Source: Mesorhizobium alhagi CCNWXJ12-2 (GTDB lineage: Bacteria; Pseudomonadota; Alphaproteobacteria; Rhizobiales; Rhizobiaceae). Taken from it: a DNA stretch of 64,000 nucleotides. Shown here in pieces: positions 8,505 to 17,133 of the stretch (position 1 is its first letter; every line of letters starts with the position of its first letter). The stretch is from contig NZ_AHAM01000027.1 of the NCBI RefSeq assembly GCF_000236565.1, forward strand, positions 62,001-126,000, written 5' to 3'. The position numbers and the translations under genes were made by a program. A model generated the notes under the pieces. The model searched no databases. It had not been told where the DNA came from and saw only the letters and a program-made list of their open reading frames with translations.

Positions 8505-9396
8505 GCCGGCGCCTCCCGAATTCGAAATATGCCCAGGGTACGATCACGATCGCCACGGTCAGCAGCATCATGGTCGAAGCCGCGAAGCCCTGGCCAAGGT
8601 TCTGAGCCGCGAACATGTAGTCATAGACGTACTTTGCCGGCACTTCCGAGGCTATGCCGGGGCCGCCGCTGGTCTGTGCGACGACCAGGTCGTAAACGCG
8701 AACGATGCCTGATGCGATGATCACCAGCGTCGTGATGAAGACCGGCCGCATCATCGGGATGACGATAAACAGGTAGGTCTTCCACATCGGAATGCCGTCT
8801 ACCCGCGCGGCCTTCCAGATGTCCTCGTCGATACCGCGCAGGCCGGCAAGCATCAGGCACATGACGAGGCCGGTGCCCTGCCACAACCCGGCGATCAGGA
8901 TGCCGTAGATGACGATCTCGGCATTGTAGAGCGGATTGAAAGTGAAGCTTTCCCAGCCGAGCTGGCGGACCACGCCCTGGAAGCCGAAGTCAGGATTGAG
9001 CAGCCACTGCCAGATAAGGCCGGTGACGATAAAGGACAGCGCGAACGGATACAGGAAGATCGTGCGGAACGTATCCTCGAAACGGATCTTCTGGTCGAGA
9101 AGCGCGGCGAGGAGAAAGCCTATCACCAGCGAGAAAATAAGCGACAGAAAGCCGTAAATAGCCAGGTTTTCGATCGCTGTCATCCAGCGCGGCGCCGCCC
9201 ACAGGCGCTCATACTGATCGAGCCCGACGAAATTCAGGCGCGGCAGCAGTTTCGAACTGGTGAAGGAGTAGAGAACGGTCCACGCGGTGCCGCCGAGAAA
9301 GACGACGAGCGCGGTGAGTACCATAGGAATCGAAGCGATCTTGGCGTTCAAATTCCTGAAAAGCTGGCTCGGGCGGCCGTTTTGTCTGGTCGTCAT
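8497..9396 (-). CDS. Sugar ABC transporter permease (MalF type)
   Basis: 299 residues. Six predicted membrane helices are visible as hydrophobic stretches, and the EAA loop is DEDIWKAARVDGIPMWKTYLFI. It forms the channel heterodimer with the next gene's product. It follows the binding-protein gene after a 62-bp gap that contains a strong GC hairpin (9424-9438), a common arrangement that gives higher expression of the binding protein than of the membrane subunits. Confidence 0.92.
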   Translation of the reverse strand: MTTRQNGRPSQLFRNLNAKIASIPMVLTALVVFLGGTAWTVLYSFTSSKLLPRLNFVGLDQYERLWAAPRWMTAIENLAIYGFLSLIFSLVIGFLLAALLDQKIRFEDTFRTIFLYPFALSFIVTGLIWQWLLNPDFGFQGVVRQLGWESFTFNPLYNAEIVIYGILIAGLWQGTGLVMCLMLAGLRGIDEDIWKAARVDGIPMWKTYLFIVIPMMRPVFITTLVIIASGIVRVYDLVVAQTSGGPGIASEVPAKYVYDYMFAAQNLGQGFAASTMMLLTVAIVIVPWAYFEFGRRRHV

Positions 9397-9423
9397 GCGG
9401 CTTTCCTGACGTGCAGGAGCCGA

Positions 9424-9438
9424 CCCCGCCAGGCGGGG
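9424..9438 (-). other. Intercistronic GC hairpin below the binding-protein gene
   Basis: CCCCGCC-A-GGCGGGG is a perfect palindrome between the binding-protein stop (9459) and the permease start (9396). No T-run follows, so it reads as an mRNA-stabilising hairpin rather than a terminator. Its role is inference from the known layout of such operons. Confidence 0.5.
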
Positions 9439-9458
9439 CCGGGCCCTTGGCTGACCTA

Positions 9459-10697
9459 TTATTCGGCGGCCGCGATGATATCGGCGTAGCGCTTCTGCGC
9501 GTCTTCCGGAGTCATCGATGGCGTCTTGAAGAACTCGACGAACAGATCGTTGAGCTGATTGTTGGTGTCCTCGGTGTTCAACTGGTTGACAGCGGGGATG
9601 ACGTTGCCCTTGGCGAGGATGTCGAGACCCTTCTTCATGCAGTCGTTGGCGGCAGTGAGGTCGACGTCGGCGCGCACCGGCACTGAGCCCTTCTTCAGGT
9701 TGAAGGCAACCTGCGTCTTCGGGTTGAGCATGGTCGAGGCAAGTACCTCCTGGGCCTTGGTCTTTTCAGGATCGTCGAGCTTGGGGAAGTAGAAAGCATC
9801 GCCGTCCGTCGAGATGAGCTCGTTGACGCCGAGGCCCGGCAGGCAGGTGTAGTCTTCGCCGGCAACCTGCCCGGCGACCTGGAACTCGCCCTGCGCCCAG
9901 TCGCCCATGATCTGACCGCCGGCCTGGCCGGTGATCACGAGGTTGGTGGCTTGGTTCCAGTCCTGCACGTTCGACTTCGCGGCCATCTTGCGCGCATCGT
10001 CGGCCGCCTTGAACACCTTGGCGATCTCGGGTCCCGCGGCCACTTCCGCGTCCTTGTCCTGATAGACCTTGAGGAAGACATCCTTGCCGGCGATGGCCGG
10101 TATCAGCACGTTGAAGGCACCGGAGTTCTGCCAGGGCTGACCCCCGATGGCGAGCGGGATCTTGCCGGCCTTCTCGAGCGCCGGCGCGGCTGCGACGAAT
10201 TCGTCCCAGTTCTTCGGCACCGGCACGCCGGCCTCCTCGAAGGCCTTGTTTGACAGCCACAGCCACTGCCAGGAATGGATGTTGATCGGCGCGCAGTAGA
10301 TCTTGCCGTCGAGCGTGCAGCCGTCGAGCAGGCTCTTTGGGCGGACGATCTCCGCCCACTTCTCCTTGGTGGCAAGATCGGTGAGGTCGCGCATCAGGCC
10401 CGCCTCCACCAGTTCTTCCGCCTGGCGGCCATGGTTGAACTGGGTAGCGGCCATCGGGTCGCCGCCGGTGATGCGGCTGATCATGACCGGACGCGCGGTG
10501 TTGCCGCCGCCGGCAATGGCGCCGTCGACCCACTTGTTGCCGGTGGCGTTGAATGCCTTTGCGAATTCGGAAACGGCCGCGGCCTCGCCGCCGGACGTCC
10601 ACCAGTGGGTGACTTCGAGGTCCGTGGCCGCGGCCGGGCCGGTAAACTGAAGTGCGACTGTCGCCGCGAATGCTGCGGTCATGAATTGATAACGCAT
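9459..10697 (-). CDS. ABC transporter sugar-binding protein
   Basis: 412 residues from the ATG at 10697, which has a strong GGAGGAAG ribosome site 5 bp upstream; a longer frame upstream crosses the promoter and is rejected. The signal peptide is MRYQFMTAAFAATVALQFTG, cleaved near AAATD. The mature part is a family-1 extracellular solute-binding protein (DLEVTHWWTSGGEAAAVSEF, and WLWLSNKAFEEAGVPVPKNW). It captures a carbohydrate in the periplasm for the permeases below. A LacI-type operator overlaps the start region of its promoter. Confidence 0.92.
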   Translation of the reverse strand: MRYQFMTAAFAATVALQFTGPAAATDLEVTHWWTSGGEAAAVSEFAKAFNATGNKWVDGAIAGGGNTARPVMISRITGGDPMAATQFNHGRQAEELVEAGLMRDLTDLATKEKWAEIVRPKSLLDGCTLDGKIYCAPINIHSWQWLWLSNKAFEEAGVPVPKNWDEFVAAAPALEKAGKIPLAIGGQPWQNSGAFNVLIPAIAGKDVFLKVYQDKDAEVAAGPEIAKVFKAADDARKMAAKSNVQDWNQATNLVITGQAGGQIMGDWAQGEFQVAGQVAGEDYTCLPGLGVNELISTDGDAFYFPKLDDPEKTKAQEVLASTMLNPKTQVAFNLKKGSVPVRADVDLTAANDCMKKGLDILAKGNVIPAVNQLNTEDTNNQLNDLFVEFFKTPSMTPEDAQKRYADIIAAAE

Positions 10698-10713
10698 TTG
10701 GCTTCCTCCCAGA

Positions 10714-10731
10714 ATCTGAAACGTTACAGAT
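10714..10731. promoter_or_regulatory. LacI-family operator O1, in front of the binding-protein gene
   Basis: ATCTGAAACGTTACAGAT is an 18-bp palindrome with one mismatched pair, centred on AACGTT, the usual core of LacI/GalR operators. It lies 17 bp upstream of the binding-protein start codon, just downstream of a candidate promoter, where a bound repressor would block transcription. A perfect second copy lies 270 bp away before lacI. Confidence 0.75.
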
Positions 10732-10734
10732 TTT

Positions 10735-10763
10735 TTGATATTGGAATTGGCCGGACTCCGCAA
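10735..10763 (-). promoter_or_regulatory. Candidate sigma-70 promoter of the transporter operon
   Basis: On the minus strand TTGCGG is followed after exactly 17 bp by TATCAA, directly upstream of operator O1. The spacing and position fit a housekeeping promoter repressed by the LacI protein. The match to consensus is moderate. Confidence 0.45.
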
Positions 10764-10999
10764 TCCCAAAACCGGAGCCTGGACGACATTTTTTTCGGGA
10801 CGCGAATTAAAGCGCCGGGATTTTCCGATGCTCTTACTGCGCAATGTTCCATGCTGCAGTGCACCTTCATCTGTGATTTTTCTCCGACAAGCCTCTGATT
10901 CAATTCCTTTTTGCGCCGCACACTCCGATCACGTCAATGTCGATGCCATTCACATTGCGCCCCAGATGGCTCCACCCGCTGGCATAATCGTTTCACTTT

Positions 11000-11013
11000 C
11001 TGTAACGTTACAG
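11000..11013. promoter_or_regulatory. LacI-family operator O2, upstream of lacI
   Basis: CTGTAACGTTACAG is a perfect 14-bp palindrome sharing the core of O1, 82 bp before the lacI start codon. It suggests autoregulation or DNA looping between the two divergent promoters. The 398-bp divergent region (10698-11095) holds no gene that I can support. Confidence 0.75.
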
Positions 11014-11095
11014 ACGCTTGCGGGCTACGTTTTTCAGGTCCAATGTGCAAAGGGACGGCGCCGTACTGTTTTCCGGGTGGCTGGCAGGCGAGGCA

Positions 11096-12136
11096 ATGGA
11101 CAAGCTTAACGAAGAGACATCGCGCGGCGACGAGGCCGGCCGCCCGACCTTGAAGACGATCGCCTTCATGACAGGGCTCGGCGTCACTACGGTTTCGCGC
11201 GCGCTGAAGGATGCGCCGGAGATCGGCGAGGAGACCCGGCGGCGGGTGCAGCTCGTCGCCCGGCAGGTCGGCTACAGGCCGAACCGCGCCGGCGTCCGGC
11301 TCAGGACCGGCAAGACCAACGTCATCAGCCTGGTGCTCAACACCGACGAGCAGATCATGAGCTTTGTGTCGGATATCATCTACGGCGTCTCGGAGGTGCT
11401 GGCGGCGACACCCTACCATCTGATCGTGACGCCCTATTCGCATGCCCAGGACCCGATGGATCCGGTGCGCTACGTCGTCGAGACCGGGTCGGCCGACGGC
11501 ATCATCATTTCGCGCACACAGCCGGACGATCCGCGCGTGCGCTACATGATCGAGCGCAATTTTCCTTTCGCCACGCATGGCCGCACCGAGGCCGGGCTGG
11601 CGCATCCGTTCCACGATTTCGACAACCACGCCTTCGCGGTCGAGGCGGTGCGCCGGCTGGCGAGCCTTGGCCGGCGCAGGCTGGCCTTGCTGACGCCGCC
11701 ACAGGGCCTGACCTATCACCAGCATACGGTGGACGGGTTCGCCGACGCTCTGTCGGAGACCGGGGCGAGCGAAATCCCGTTCAACACGGTCTCGATCGAC
11801 CATTCGATGGAGCAGATCCGCGCCCGCACGGCTCAGCTGATGCGCCGCGAGAACCGCCCCGACGGCTTCATCAGCAGCGCGGGGGCGGCGACGCTGGCGC
11901 TGGTTGCGGGCATCGAGGATGTCGGGCTGAAGCTCGGGCGCGACGTCGACGTGGTGTCGAAGCAATCGTCGCCGATCCTGCATCTGTTCCGGCCCGAGCT
12001 ACACCTCATCAACGAGGATTTCCGGCTGGCCGGCCGCGAGCTGGCTCGCTCGGTGCTGGGCTGGATCGGCGGGAAGTCTCCGCAATCGCTGCAGAGCCTC
12101 TCGGTGCCGCGAGCCGTCGAGCCGGCCGCGCCTTAG
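11096..12136 (+). CDS. LacI-family transcriptional regulator
   Basis: 346 residues from the ATG at 11096 (aggcgagg ribosome site). An earlier frame start at 11018 would add residues with no family resemblance. The N-terminal helix-turn-helix and hinge read PTLKTIAFMTGLGVTTVSRA then GYRPNRAGVRLRTGKTNVIS, followed by a periplasmic-binding-protein-like effector domain. It is divergent from the ABC transporter operon, with two operators in between, so it most likely represses that operon until the imported sugar or a derivative binds. Its stop overlaps the convergent gnd stop by 4 bp. Confidence 0.9.
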   Translation: MDKLNEETSRGDEAGRPTLKTIAFMTGLGVTTVSRALKDAPEIGEETRRRVQLVARQVGYRPNRAGVRLRTGKTNVISLVLNTDEQIMSFVSDIIYGVSEVLAATPYHLIVTPYSHAQDPMDPVRYVVETGSADGIIISRTQPDDPRVRYMIERNFPFATHGRTEAGLAHPFHDFDNHAFAVEAVRRLASLGRRRLALLTPPQGLTYHQHTVDGFADALSETGASEIPFNTVSIDHSMEQIRARTAQLMRRENRPDGFISSAGAATLALVAGIEDVGLKLGRDVDVVSKQSSPILHLFRPELHLINEDFRLAGRELARSVLGWIGGKSPQSLQSLSVPRAVEPAAP

Positions 12137-13554
12137 CCGGCCCCACTCCCCCACGGCCCGTGATGCGCCCCGGCAGCGTCGATGCGCTCGAAGCCGTGCG
12201 CGCCGAAGAAGTCGCGCTGCGCCTGGATGAGGTTGGAGGTGCCGCGACCCTGGCGGTAGAGGTCGAAATAGGCGAGCGCCGAGGACAGGGCCGGCGCGGG
12301 CAGGCCGGATTCGGAGGCGCGCGCCACGATGCGCCGCAGCGACGGATGCGCCTCCTTCATCATGCCGATGAAGGCCGGCGTCATCAGGAGGTTGGACACT
12401 GTGCCGCCGGCGAAGGCATCGGCGATAGCTCCGAGGAACTGCGAACGGATGATGCAGCCGGCGCGCCAGATCTTGGCGATGGTCGGCAGCGGCAGGTTCC
12501 AGCCGAATTCCTTCGAGGCCGCGTCCATGACGGCGAAGCCTTGAGCGTAGGCCGCGATCTTGCCAGCGAGCAGGGCAAGCTCGAGGTCGGCAAGCACCGC
12601 CTCGCGATCGCCGGTGAAGGCCGAAACGCCGCCGCGACCATAGACGCGCTCAGCCGCCTCGCGCTCGGTCTTGATCGACGACAATATGCGCGCCGAGACC
12701 GCGGCCTCAATTGCGGTGGCCGACACGCCGAGCGTCTGCGCCTCGATGACCGACCACTTGCCGGTGCCTTTCTGACCGGCGCGGTCGAGGATGATGTCGA
12801 CCATGGGCTGTCCGGTCCGCGGGTCGTCGGCGGCGAGCACTTCCGCGGTGATCTCGATCAGGTACGAGTTCAGCCGGCCGCGGTTCCAGCCGGAAAACAC
12901 CGCGCCGATCTCCTTGGCCGGCATGCCGAGCCCGTCGCGCAATATGCCGTAGATCTCGGCGATCATCTGCATGTCGGCATATTCGATGCCGTTGTGGATG
13001 GTCTTGACGAAATGCCCGGCGCCGCCCGTTCCGAGCCAAGCCGCGCAGGGCTCGCCTTCGTATTTGGCCGAAATGTCGGTGAGGATCTTTTCCACGCGGG
13101 CATATGATTCGCGCGTGCCGCCGACCATGATCGACGGGCCGTGGCGCGCGCCCTCCTCGCCGCCCGAAACGCCCATGCCGATGAAGGTCAGCCCGGAGCC
13201 TTCGAGTTCCGAAAAGCGCCGCACCGTGTCGCGGAAATTGGCGTTGCCGGCGTCGATGACGATGTCGCCGTTCATCAGAACGCCGCGCAGCAATGCGATC
13301 TGTTCGTCGACCGGTTTTCCCGCCTGCACCATGATGATGACCGGGCGCGGCGGCTGGATGGCGGCCGCGAGTTCCTCGATGGACGCGCAGGGCACGACCA
13401 TGTCGCGCAGGCTGCCCGCCGACGCGGCGAAGGCCTCGGTGCGGGCATGGGTGCGGTTGAACACCGCGATGCGATGACCTTTTTCGGCGATGTTGAGCGC
13501 CAGATTGGAGCCCATGACGCCGAGCCCGATCAGGCCGATTTCGGCTTCCTGCAT
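12133..13554 (-). CDS. gnd: 6-phosphogluconate dehydrogenase, decarboxylating
   Basis: 473 residues, the full length of the NADP-dependent enzyme of the pentose phosphate pathway (6-phosphogluconate to ribulose 5-phosphate and CO2). The Rossmann motif GLIGLGVMGSNLALNIAEKG (about 7-26) is followed by the substrate motif GMGVSGGEEGARHGPSIMVG (with the conserved SGG), the catalytic Lys/Asn in FVKTIHNGIEYADMQ and the C-terminal helical domain. It is convergent with lacI (4-bp stop overlap) and probably a single transcription unit. Confidence 0.95.
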   Translation of the reverse strand: MQEAEIGLIGLGVMGSNLALNIAEKGHRIAVFNRTHARTEAFAASAGSLRDMVVPCASIEELAAAIQPPRPVIIMVQAGKPVDEQIALLRGVLMNGDIVIDAGNANFRDTVRRFSELEGSGLTFIGMGVSGGEEGARHGPSIMVGGTRESYARVEKILTDISAKYEGEPCAAWLGTGGAGHFVKTIHNGIEYADMQMIAEIYGILRDGLGMPAKEIGAVFSGWNRGRLNSYLIEITAEVLAADDPRTGQPMVDIILDRAGQKGTGKWSVIEAQTLGVSATAIEAAVSARILSSIKTEREAAERVYGRGGVSAFTGDREAVLADLELALLAGKIAAYAQGFAVMDAASKEFGWNLPLPTIAKIWRAGCIIRSQFLGAIADAFAGGTVSNLLMTPAFIGMMKEAHPSLRRIVARASESGLPAPALSSALAYFDLYRQGRGTSNLIQAQRDFFGAHGFERIDAAGAHHGPWGSGAG

Positions 13555-13608
13555 TTTATGGCTCCTCGTGATTGCGGCGGCGATGATTGACGCGCCGGGC
13601 GCGCTTCG

Positions 13609-14043
13609 TCAACCGGCGGAGCGGCGCTTGCGGCCGTAGAGTTCGAGCCGGTGATGGACGATGTCGTAGCCGAGTTCCTTTGCGATTTCGTCCTGCAGCT
13701 TTTCGATGCGGTCGGACTTGAATTCGATGACGTCGCCGCTTTCGACGTCGATCAGGTGGTCGTGATGATCGCCGCCGGCCTGTTCGAAGCGCGACGGCCC
13801 GCCCTCGAAGGCGTGGCGGTGAATGGCGCCCATGCCCTCCATCAGCTTCATGGTGCGATAGACGGTGGAGAGCGAGATGCTGCCGTCGACGGCGACGGCG
13901 CGGCGAAAGATCTCGAGCGCGTCGGGATGGTCGCCGGCGTCCGACAATATGCCGAGAATAATGCGGCGCGGACGGGTGATCCTGACGCCCGCCTTGCGCA
14001 GCATTTTTTCGTAATCGGGTTTCTGGTTTTTTGCCTTGGCCAT
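13609..14043 (-). CDS. Fur-family metal-responsive regulator
   Basis: 144 residues from the ATG at 14043. The winged helix-turn-helix covers [12 protein letters not shown] to [21 protein letters not shown], and the dimer/metal domain includes [19 protein letters not shown] with the conserved HHDH metal site. There are no cysteines, so the structural Cys zinc site of classical E. coli Fur is absent, as in Fur/Mur proteins of rhizobia. The ligand (iron or manganese) cannot be assigned with certainty. The region upstream is a long repeat-rich gap. Confidence 0.88.
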   Translation of the reverse strand: MAKAKNQKPDYEKMLRKAGVRITRPRRIILGILSDAGDHPDALEIFRRAVAVDGSISLSTVYRTMKLMEGMGAIHRHAFEGGPSRFEQAGGDHHDHLIDVESGDVIEFKSDRIEKLQDEIAKELGYDIVHHRLELYGRKRRSAG

Positions 14044-14093
14044 GGTCCGACTATGCGCCAGATGACACCCAGTTGCAAAGAGTCGGGCTTTTT

Positions 14094-14394
14094 CCCTTCT
14101 CCCCTTGTGGGAGAAGGTGGCCGACCCTGAGCTTGTCGAAGGGGCGGTCGGATGAGGGGTGCTGCGTGGAGCATCGAGGCTGGCGATTGCGCATTTCGAC
14201 ATTGTCCGAGCTTATCTTCCCCGTCTCATTTTCTTCCAACCCCTCATCCGTCTTGGCGCTGCGCGCCAATCCACTGTACGGCCGGGTCCCCGATGCTTCG
14301 CATCGTCCCGGCGTTCGCCGGCCTTTCATCGTGCCACCGGCACGATGAATTCGCGTCCCGCGAACCGGCTGCTCACCCCACAAGGGGAGAAGGG
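14094..14394. repeat. Intergenic palindromic repeat pair
   Basis: A perfect 18-bp inverted repeat (CCCTTCTCCCCTTGTGGG at 14094-14111 and its complement at 14377-14394) bounds about 265 bp without coding potential. The first copy continues into sequence typical of abundant rhizobial intergenic palindromes. Inside lies another hairpin at 14325-14349 (11-bp stem, 3-nt loop). It looks like a composite of short palindromic mobile repeats. Confidence 0.6.
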
Positions 14395-14999
14395 AGGGCG
14401 CATACTTCTCCGTTACCACGCTGCGTTTCCGCCCTGGCCACTACAATAAGTCGGGAAGCGGGGCGCTTGGCCGAGCCTTCCGAAACTAAAATACGTGGCG
14501 CGACTTTCGCGCCCCGCCGGCGATTTCTGTCCCCGTCCGTTCCGCCGCGCCCTTAAAACCTTTCGGCTTTCGGGGCCTGTGTGCTCCTCCAGCACGCCGT
14601 GACCGTAGTGTCCCGAGGGGAACCCTTGGAGGGAGCCTCTCCGGCCCCATGGCTTCGTCGGCCATGGAACGGAAGCGCCGATCCTTCCCCGCTGTCGAAC
14701 GACTCCGGAGCGTTCCCGGCAGGAAGGACGGCTGCAATTATGCGGGAGGGGCGGGGGGTGTGGATAAAACCAAGGAAAACATTCCTGACACATGCTGACA
14801 GGGGCAAGCTTGGAGCGAGGCCCGCCCCCACCACCACGCTTCGCGTGGTCCCCTCCCCCGCTGCGCAGGGGAGGATAAGCCCTTCCGATCACGCGGCGCT
14901 CACGTTCTCGCGAGCGGCTTGCCGGAAGCGCTGTTTCGCCTAGTCTGCAGCCTGACGTAGCGGCAGGGTAAGCCGCGCTCAGAAGGAGGAGTTTTCGCC
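14395..14999. other. Non-coding repeat-rich gap before the metallo-hydrolase gene
   Basis: About 600 bp between the fur-family gene and the next gene. Open frames here are low-complexity Pro/Arg/Gly shadows with no family resemblance. Small palindromes are present (accacgcttcgcgtggt near 14832, and the cccctccccc/aggggagg pair just after). No tRNA, RNase P or tmRNA hallmark was recognised. The last 20 bp carry the AAGGAGGAG ribosome site of the downstream gene. Confidence 0.5.
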
Positions 15000-15776
15000 A
15001 TGCAATTTTCGCGACGCGACACGCTGCAGCTCGCCGGGGCGGCCGGCCTCGCAGGTTTGGGGGCCACGGTTTTCATGCCGTTCACGGCCCGCGCGCAAGC
15101 GCAGGGCGACATCTACAAGACGGATGGCGGCGAGATTGTCGTCAGCCCGGTCAGCCATGCGAGCTTCGTGATGAGCGTGCCGGGGCTGGTGATCTACGCC
15201 GACCCGGTGGGCGGCAAGGCGCTCTATGACGGCCAGCCGGCGGCCGGACTGGTGCTGATCACGCATGAGCACCAGGACCATTTCGAGCCGGAGACGCTGG
15301 CCGCGATCGTCGGCGCCGACACCAAGCTGGTGGTGAACCCGGCCGTGATGGAAATGCTGCCGGCCGATCTGAAGGAGAAGGCGACCGCGATCGCCAATGG
15401 CGAGAATACCACCGTCGGCCCGGTCGAGATCGAGGCGATCCCGGCCTACAACACCACCGAGGATCGCAAGAAATATCACCCGCAGGGCCGCGACAACGGC
15501 TATGTGCTGACCGTCCACGGACGCCGCGTCTACATCGCCGGCGACACCGAGGACATTCCCGAGATGCGCGCGCTGAAGGAGATCGACATCGCCTTCGTGC
15601 CGATGAACCTGCCTTACACGATGGACATCGACCAGGCGAGCTCGGCCGTCGCCGAGTTCAAGCCAGCGGTGGTCTATCCCTACCACTACAAAGGACAGGA
15701 CCCGCAAGCCTTCGCCGCCAAGGTCGCGGAAGCCGCGGCCGAGGTGAAGGTGGTGCAGGGCAAGTGGTACGGGTGA
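15000..15776 (+). CDS. MBL-fold metallo-hydrolase, Tat-exported
   Basis: 258 residues. A twin-arginine signal (SRRDTLQLAGAAGLAGLGAT, ending near ARAQAQ) sends the folded enzyme to the periplasm. The metallo-beta-lactamase motif THEHQDHFE (about 82-90) supplies the H-x-H-x-D-H zinc ligands, and GDTEDIPEM and PYHYKGQDP carry the later ligands. It resembles the UlaG/YtnP-like subgroup without a known substrate. A strong AAGGAGGAG lies 9 bp before the ATG. A degenerate partial copy of its 3' half lies about 1 kb downstream. Confidence 0.88.
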   Translation: MQFSRRDTLQLAGAAGLAGLGATVFMPFTARAQAQGDIYKTDGGEIVVSPVSHASFVMSVPGLVIYADPVGGKALYDGQPAAGLVLITHEHQDHFEPETLAAIVGADTKLVVNPAVMEMLPADLKEKATAIANGENTTVGPVEIEAIPAYNTTEDRKKYHPQGRDNGYVLTVHGRRVYIAGDTEDIPEMRALKEIDIAFVPMNLPYTMDIDQASSAVAEFKPAVVYPYHYKGQDPQAFAAKVAEAAAEVKVVQGKWYG

Positions 15777-15790
15777 TCGTGTCGAACCCG

Positions 15791-16648
15791 TCATGACGTG
15801 TCGGGCTTCTCCAGGGCCCAGCGGGCGAGGCCGTGCAGATCGCGCAGGATGTCGTGCACCTCATGCGCCGGCCGCCCTCGACGGAAGGATTTGGGCAATG
15901 CCGCCGCGCGGCCCGGCTTGAGCGGCGAGGAGCGCCCGACCCGGCCCTGTTCGCATGCAAGCCTGCGCCGCGCAGTCCAGCGCGCGAAGCGCCTTGCCTC
16001 TCGCGGCAGGTCGTCCAGCGCGCGGCCGAGCGCTTGCAGACGCAGGTTGAGACGCGCGGCGTCGATCGGGTCGTCGGGCGCGGGCGCGCCGGGGACGGGA
16101 AACGGTTGCGTCAGACCCGGGAAGCAGATGCGGGGAATCCCGCCTGCGGCCGGCCGCTTGCTGCCGCCCCAGCGGGGCAGCGGATCGAGGAGCGGCAGGC
16201 AGAACGTCCTTCGAGGCTCGGCTTCGCCTCGCACCTCAGGATGAGGGACGTAGCGCGGCAGGATAATGCCGGTGCCGACGCCGTTGCGCAGGATAGACTG
16301 TGCCGGTCCCGGTTTGCGCGACGCGGGTTGCGGCTCGCGCGGGCGGGCCGGCGGCAAGGCGACGACGAGCCCGCGCGCGGCCACGATGATCAGCCGCCGC
16401 GCCGCTGCTTCGGCCGGGCGCAGCAGGCGCAGCACGGCGCGGTGGAGATGGCGCGGCAGGGTTAAGCGGCAGTCGGCAGTCGGCAATAGGCAATCGGTCG
16501 GGCCATCGGCAGCCTGCGTTGGTCCTGATGCCGACTGCCGACTGGCGATTGCCGACTGCCTGTTCCCCAGCCCTGCCATGCCGGCGAGCATGGCCAGCAC
16601 GTACTTCAGCGCCTCGCGGTTTTTCTCGATCGCAGCATTCCAGTCCAT
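15791..16648 (-). CDS. Hypothetical protein containing in-frame palindromic repeats
   Basis: 285 residues, not recognised. The ends look protein-like: MDWNAAIEKNREALKYVLAM at the N-terminus, and a C-terminal part rich in Arg and Leu (DILRDLHGLARWALEKPDTS). The middle is Pro/Arg-rich. Two stretches are translations of intergenic-type repeats: an inverted repeat at 16468-16497/16531-16560 (residues about 30-60) and a hairpin repeat at 16205-16250 (residues about 133-148). It may be a real small helical protein enlarged by repeat insertion, or a decaying gene. It is convergent with the metallo-hydrolase gene. Confidence 0.55.
   Translation of the reverse strand: MDWNAAIEKNREALKYVLAMLAGMAGLGNRQSAIASRQSASGPTQAADGPTDCLLPTADCRLTLPRHLHRAVLRLLRPAEAAARRLIIVAARGLVVALPPARPREPQPASRKPGPAQSILRNGVGTGIILPRYVPHPEVRGEAEPRRTFCLPLLDPLPRWGGSKRPAAGGIPRICFPGLTQPFPVPGAPAPDDPIDAARLNLRLQALGRALDDLPREARRFARWTARRRLACEQGRVGRSSPLKPGRAAALPKSFRRGRPAHEVHDILRDLHGLARWALEKPDTS
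16205..16250. repeat. Palindromic repeat inside a coding frame
   Basis: Outer arms CGTCCTTCGAGG... and ...AGGATGAGGGACG enclose the inner hairpin CGAGGC-tcggcttc-GCCTCG. This is the style of very abundant Mesorhizobium/Bradyrhizobium intergenic palindromes, here within the 285-codon hypothetical ORF. Confidence 0.6.
16468..16560. repeat. Inverted repeat of GGCAGTCGGCA units inside a coding frame
   Basis: Two 30-bp arms (16468-16497 and 16531-16560), each built of GGCAGTCGGCA-like units, face each other across 33 bp. The arms are near-complementary. The element keeps the minus-strand reading frame open and is translated as a repetitive RQSA/ADCR-type segment. Confidence 0.65.
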
Positions 16649-16744
16649 CGCCGCCTCCTCTCAAGGCGGCGGGATTATCGCGCGGGGTGAAGAGGGGGTG
16701 GATAGAATTTTTTCGAACAATTTTTTCAGCCTCACCCAGGGGTG

Positions 16745-16985
16745 CAGCCACCGCAGGGCCGCGACAACGGCGCGCGGCGCGTTGCTGGCGACACCGAGGA
16801 CATTCCCGAGATGCGCGCGCTGAAGGAGATCGACCTCGCTTTCGTGCCAATGACCTACATGATCGACCAGCCGGCGGTGGCACCGTTACAAGGAGCAGGA
16901 CCCACAAGCCTTCGCCGCCAAGATGGCGGAAGACGCGGCCGAGGTGGCCGAGGTGGAGGTGGTGCAGGGCATGTGGTACGGGTGA
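16745..16985 (+). pseudogene. Decayed copy of the metallo-hydrolase 3' end
   Basis: This stretch repeats the last ~300 bp of the upstream MBL-fold gene (compare 15481-15775). It has the same CCGCAGGGCCGCGACAACGG start, a 47-bp identical block encoding GDTEDIPEMRALKEI, then several deletions and a frameshift, and the same GTGGTACGGGTGA end. It has no start, no zinc-binding HxHxDH part and a broken frame. It is a remnant of a duplication or of a second gene copy, lying just outside the AT-rich island. Confidence 0.85.
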
Positions 16986-17133
16986 GGTCTCTCAGCGAGA
17001 GGGACGTTCGAGGTCACGCCCACCGTTCTGCCCTGTGCACACCAAAGTACCGCAAGAGAGATAACCCGGAGTATGCGGGCGGACGGATACGCGGATCGGC
17101 GAGATATCCATCTACGTCAGAGGTAGCGCAAGC

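Noticed and set aside
14450-14880. Checked for RNase P RNA or tmRNA because of long unassigned GC-rich sequence
   Set aside because: No conserved RNase P core or tmRNA tag sequence was recognised on either strand.
14413-14892. Minus-strand frame of 159 codons in the gap before the metallo-hydrolase
   Set aside because: Low-complexity Pro/Arg/Gly content, no ribosome site, and it crosses palindromic repeats.
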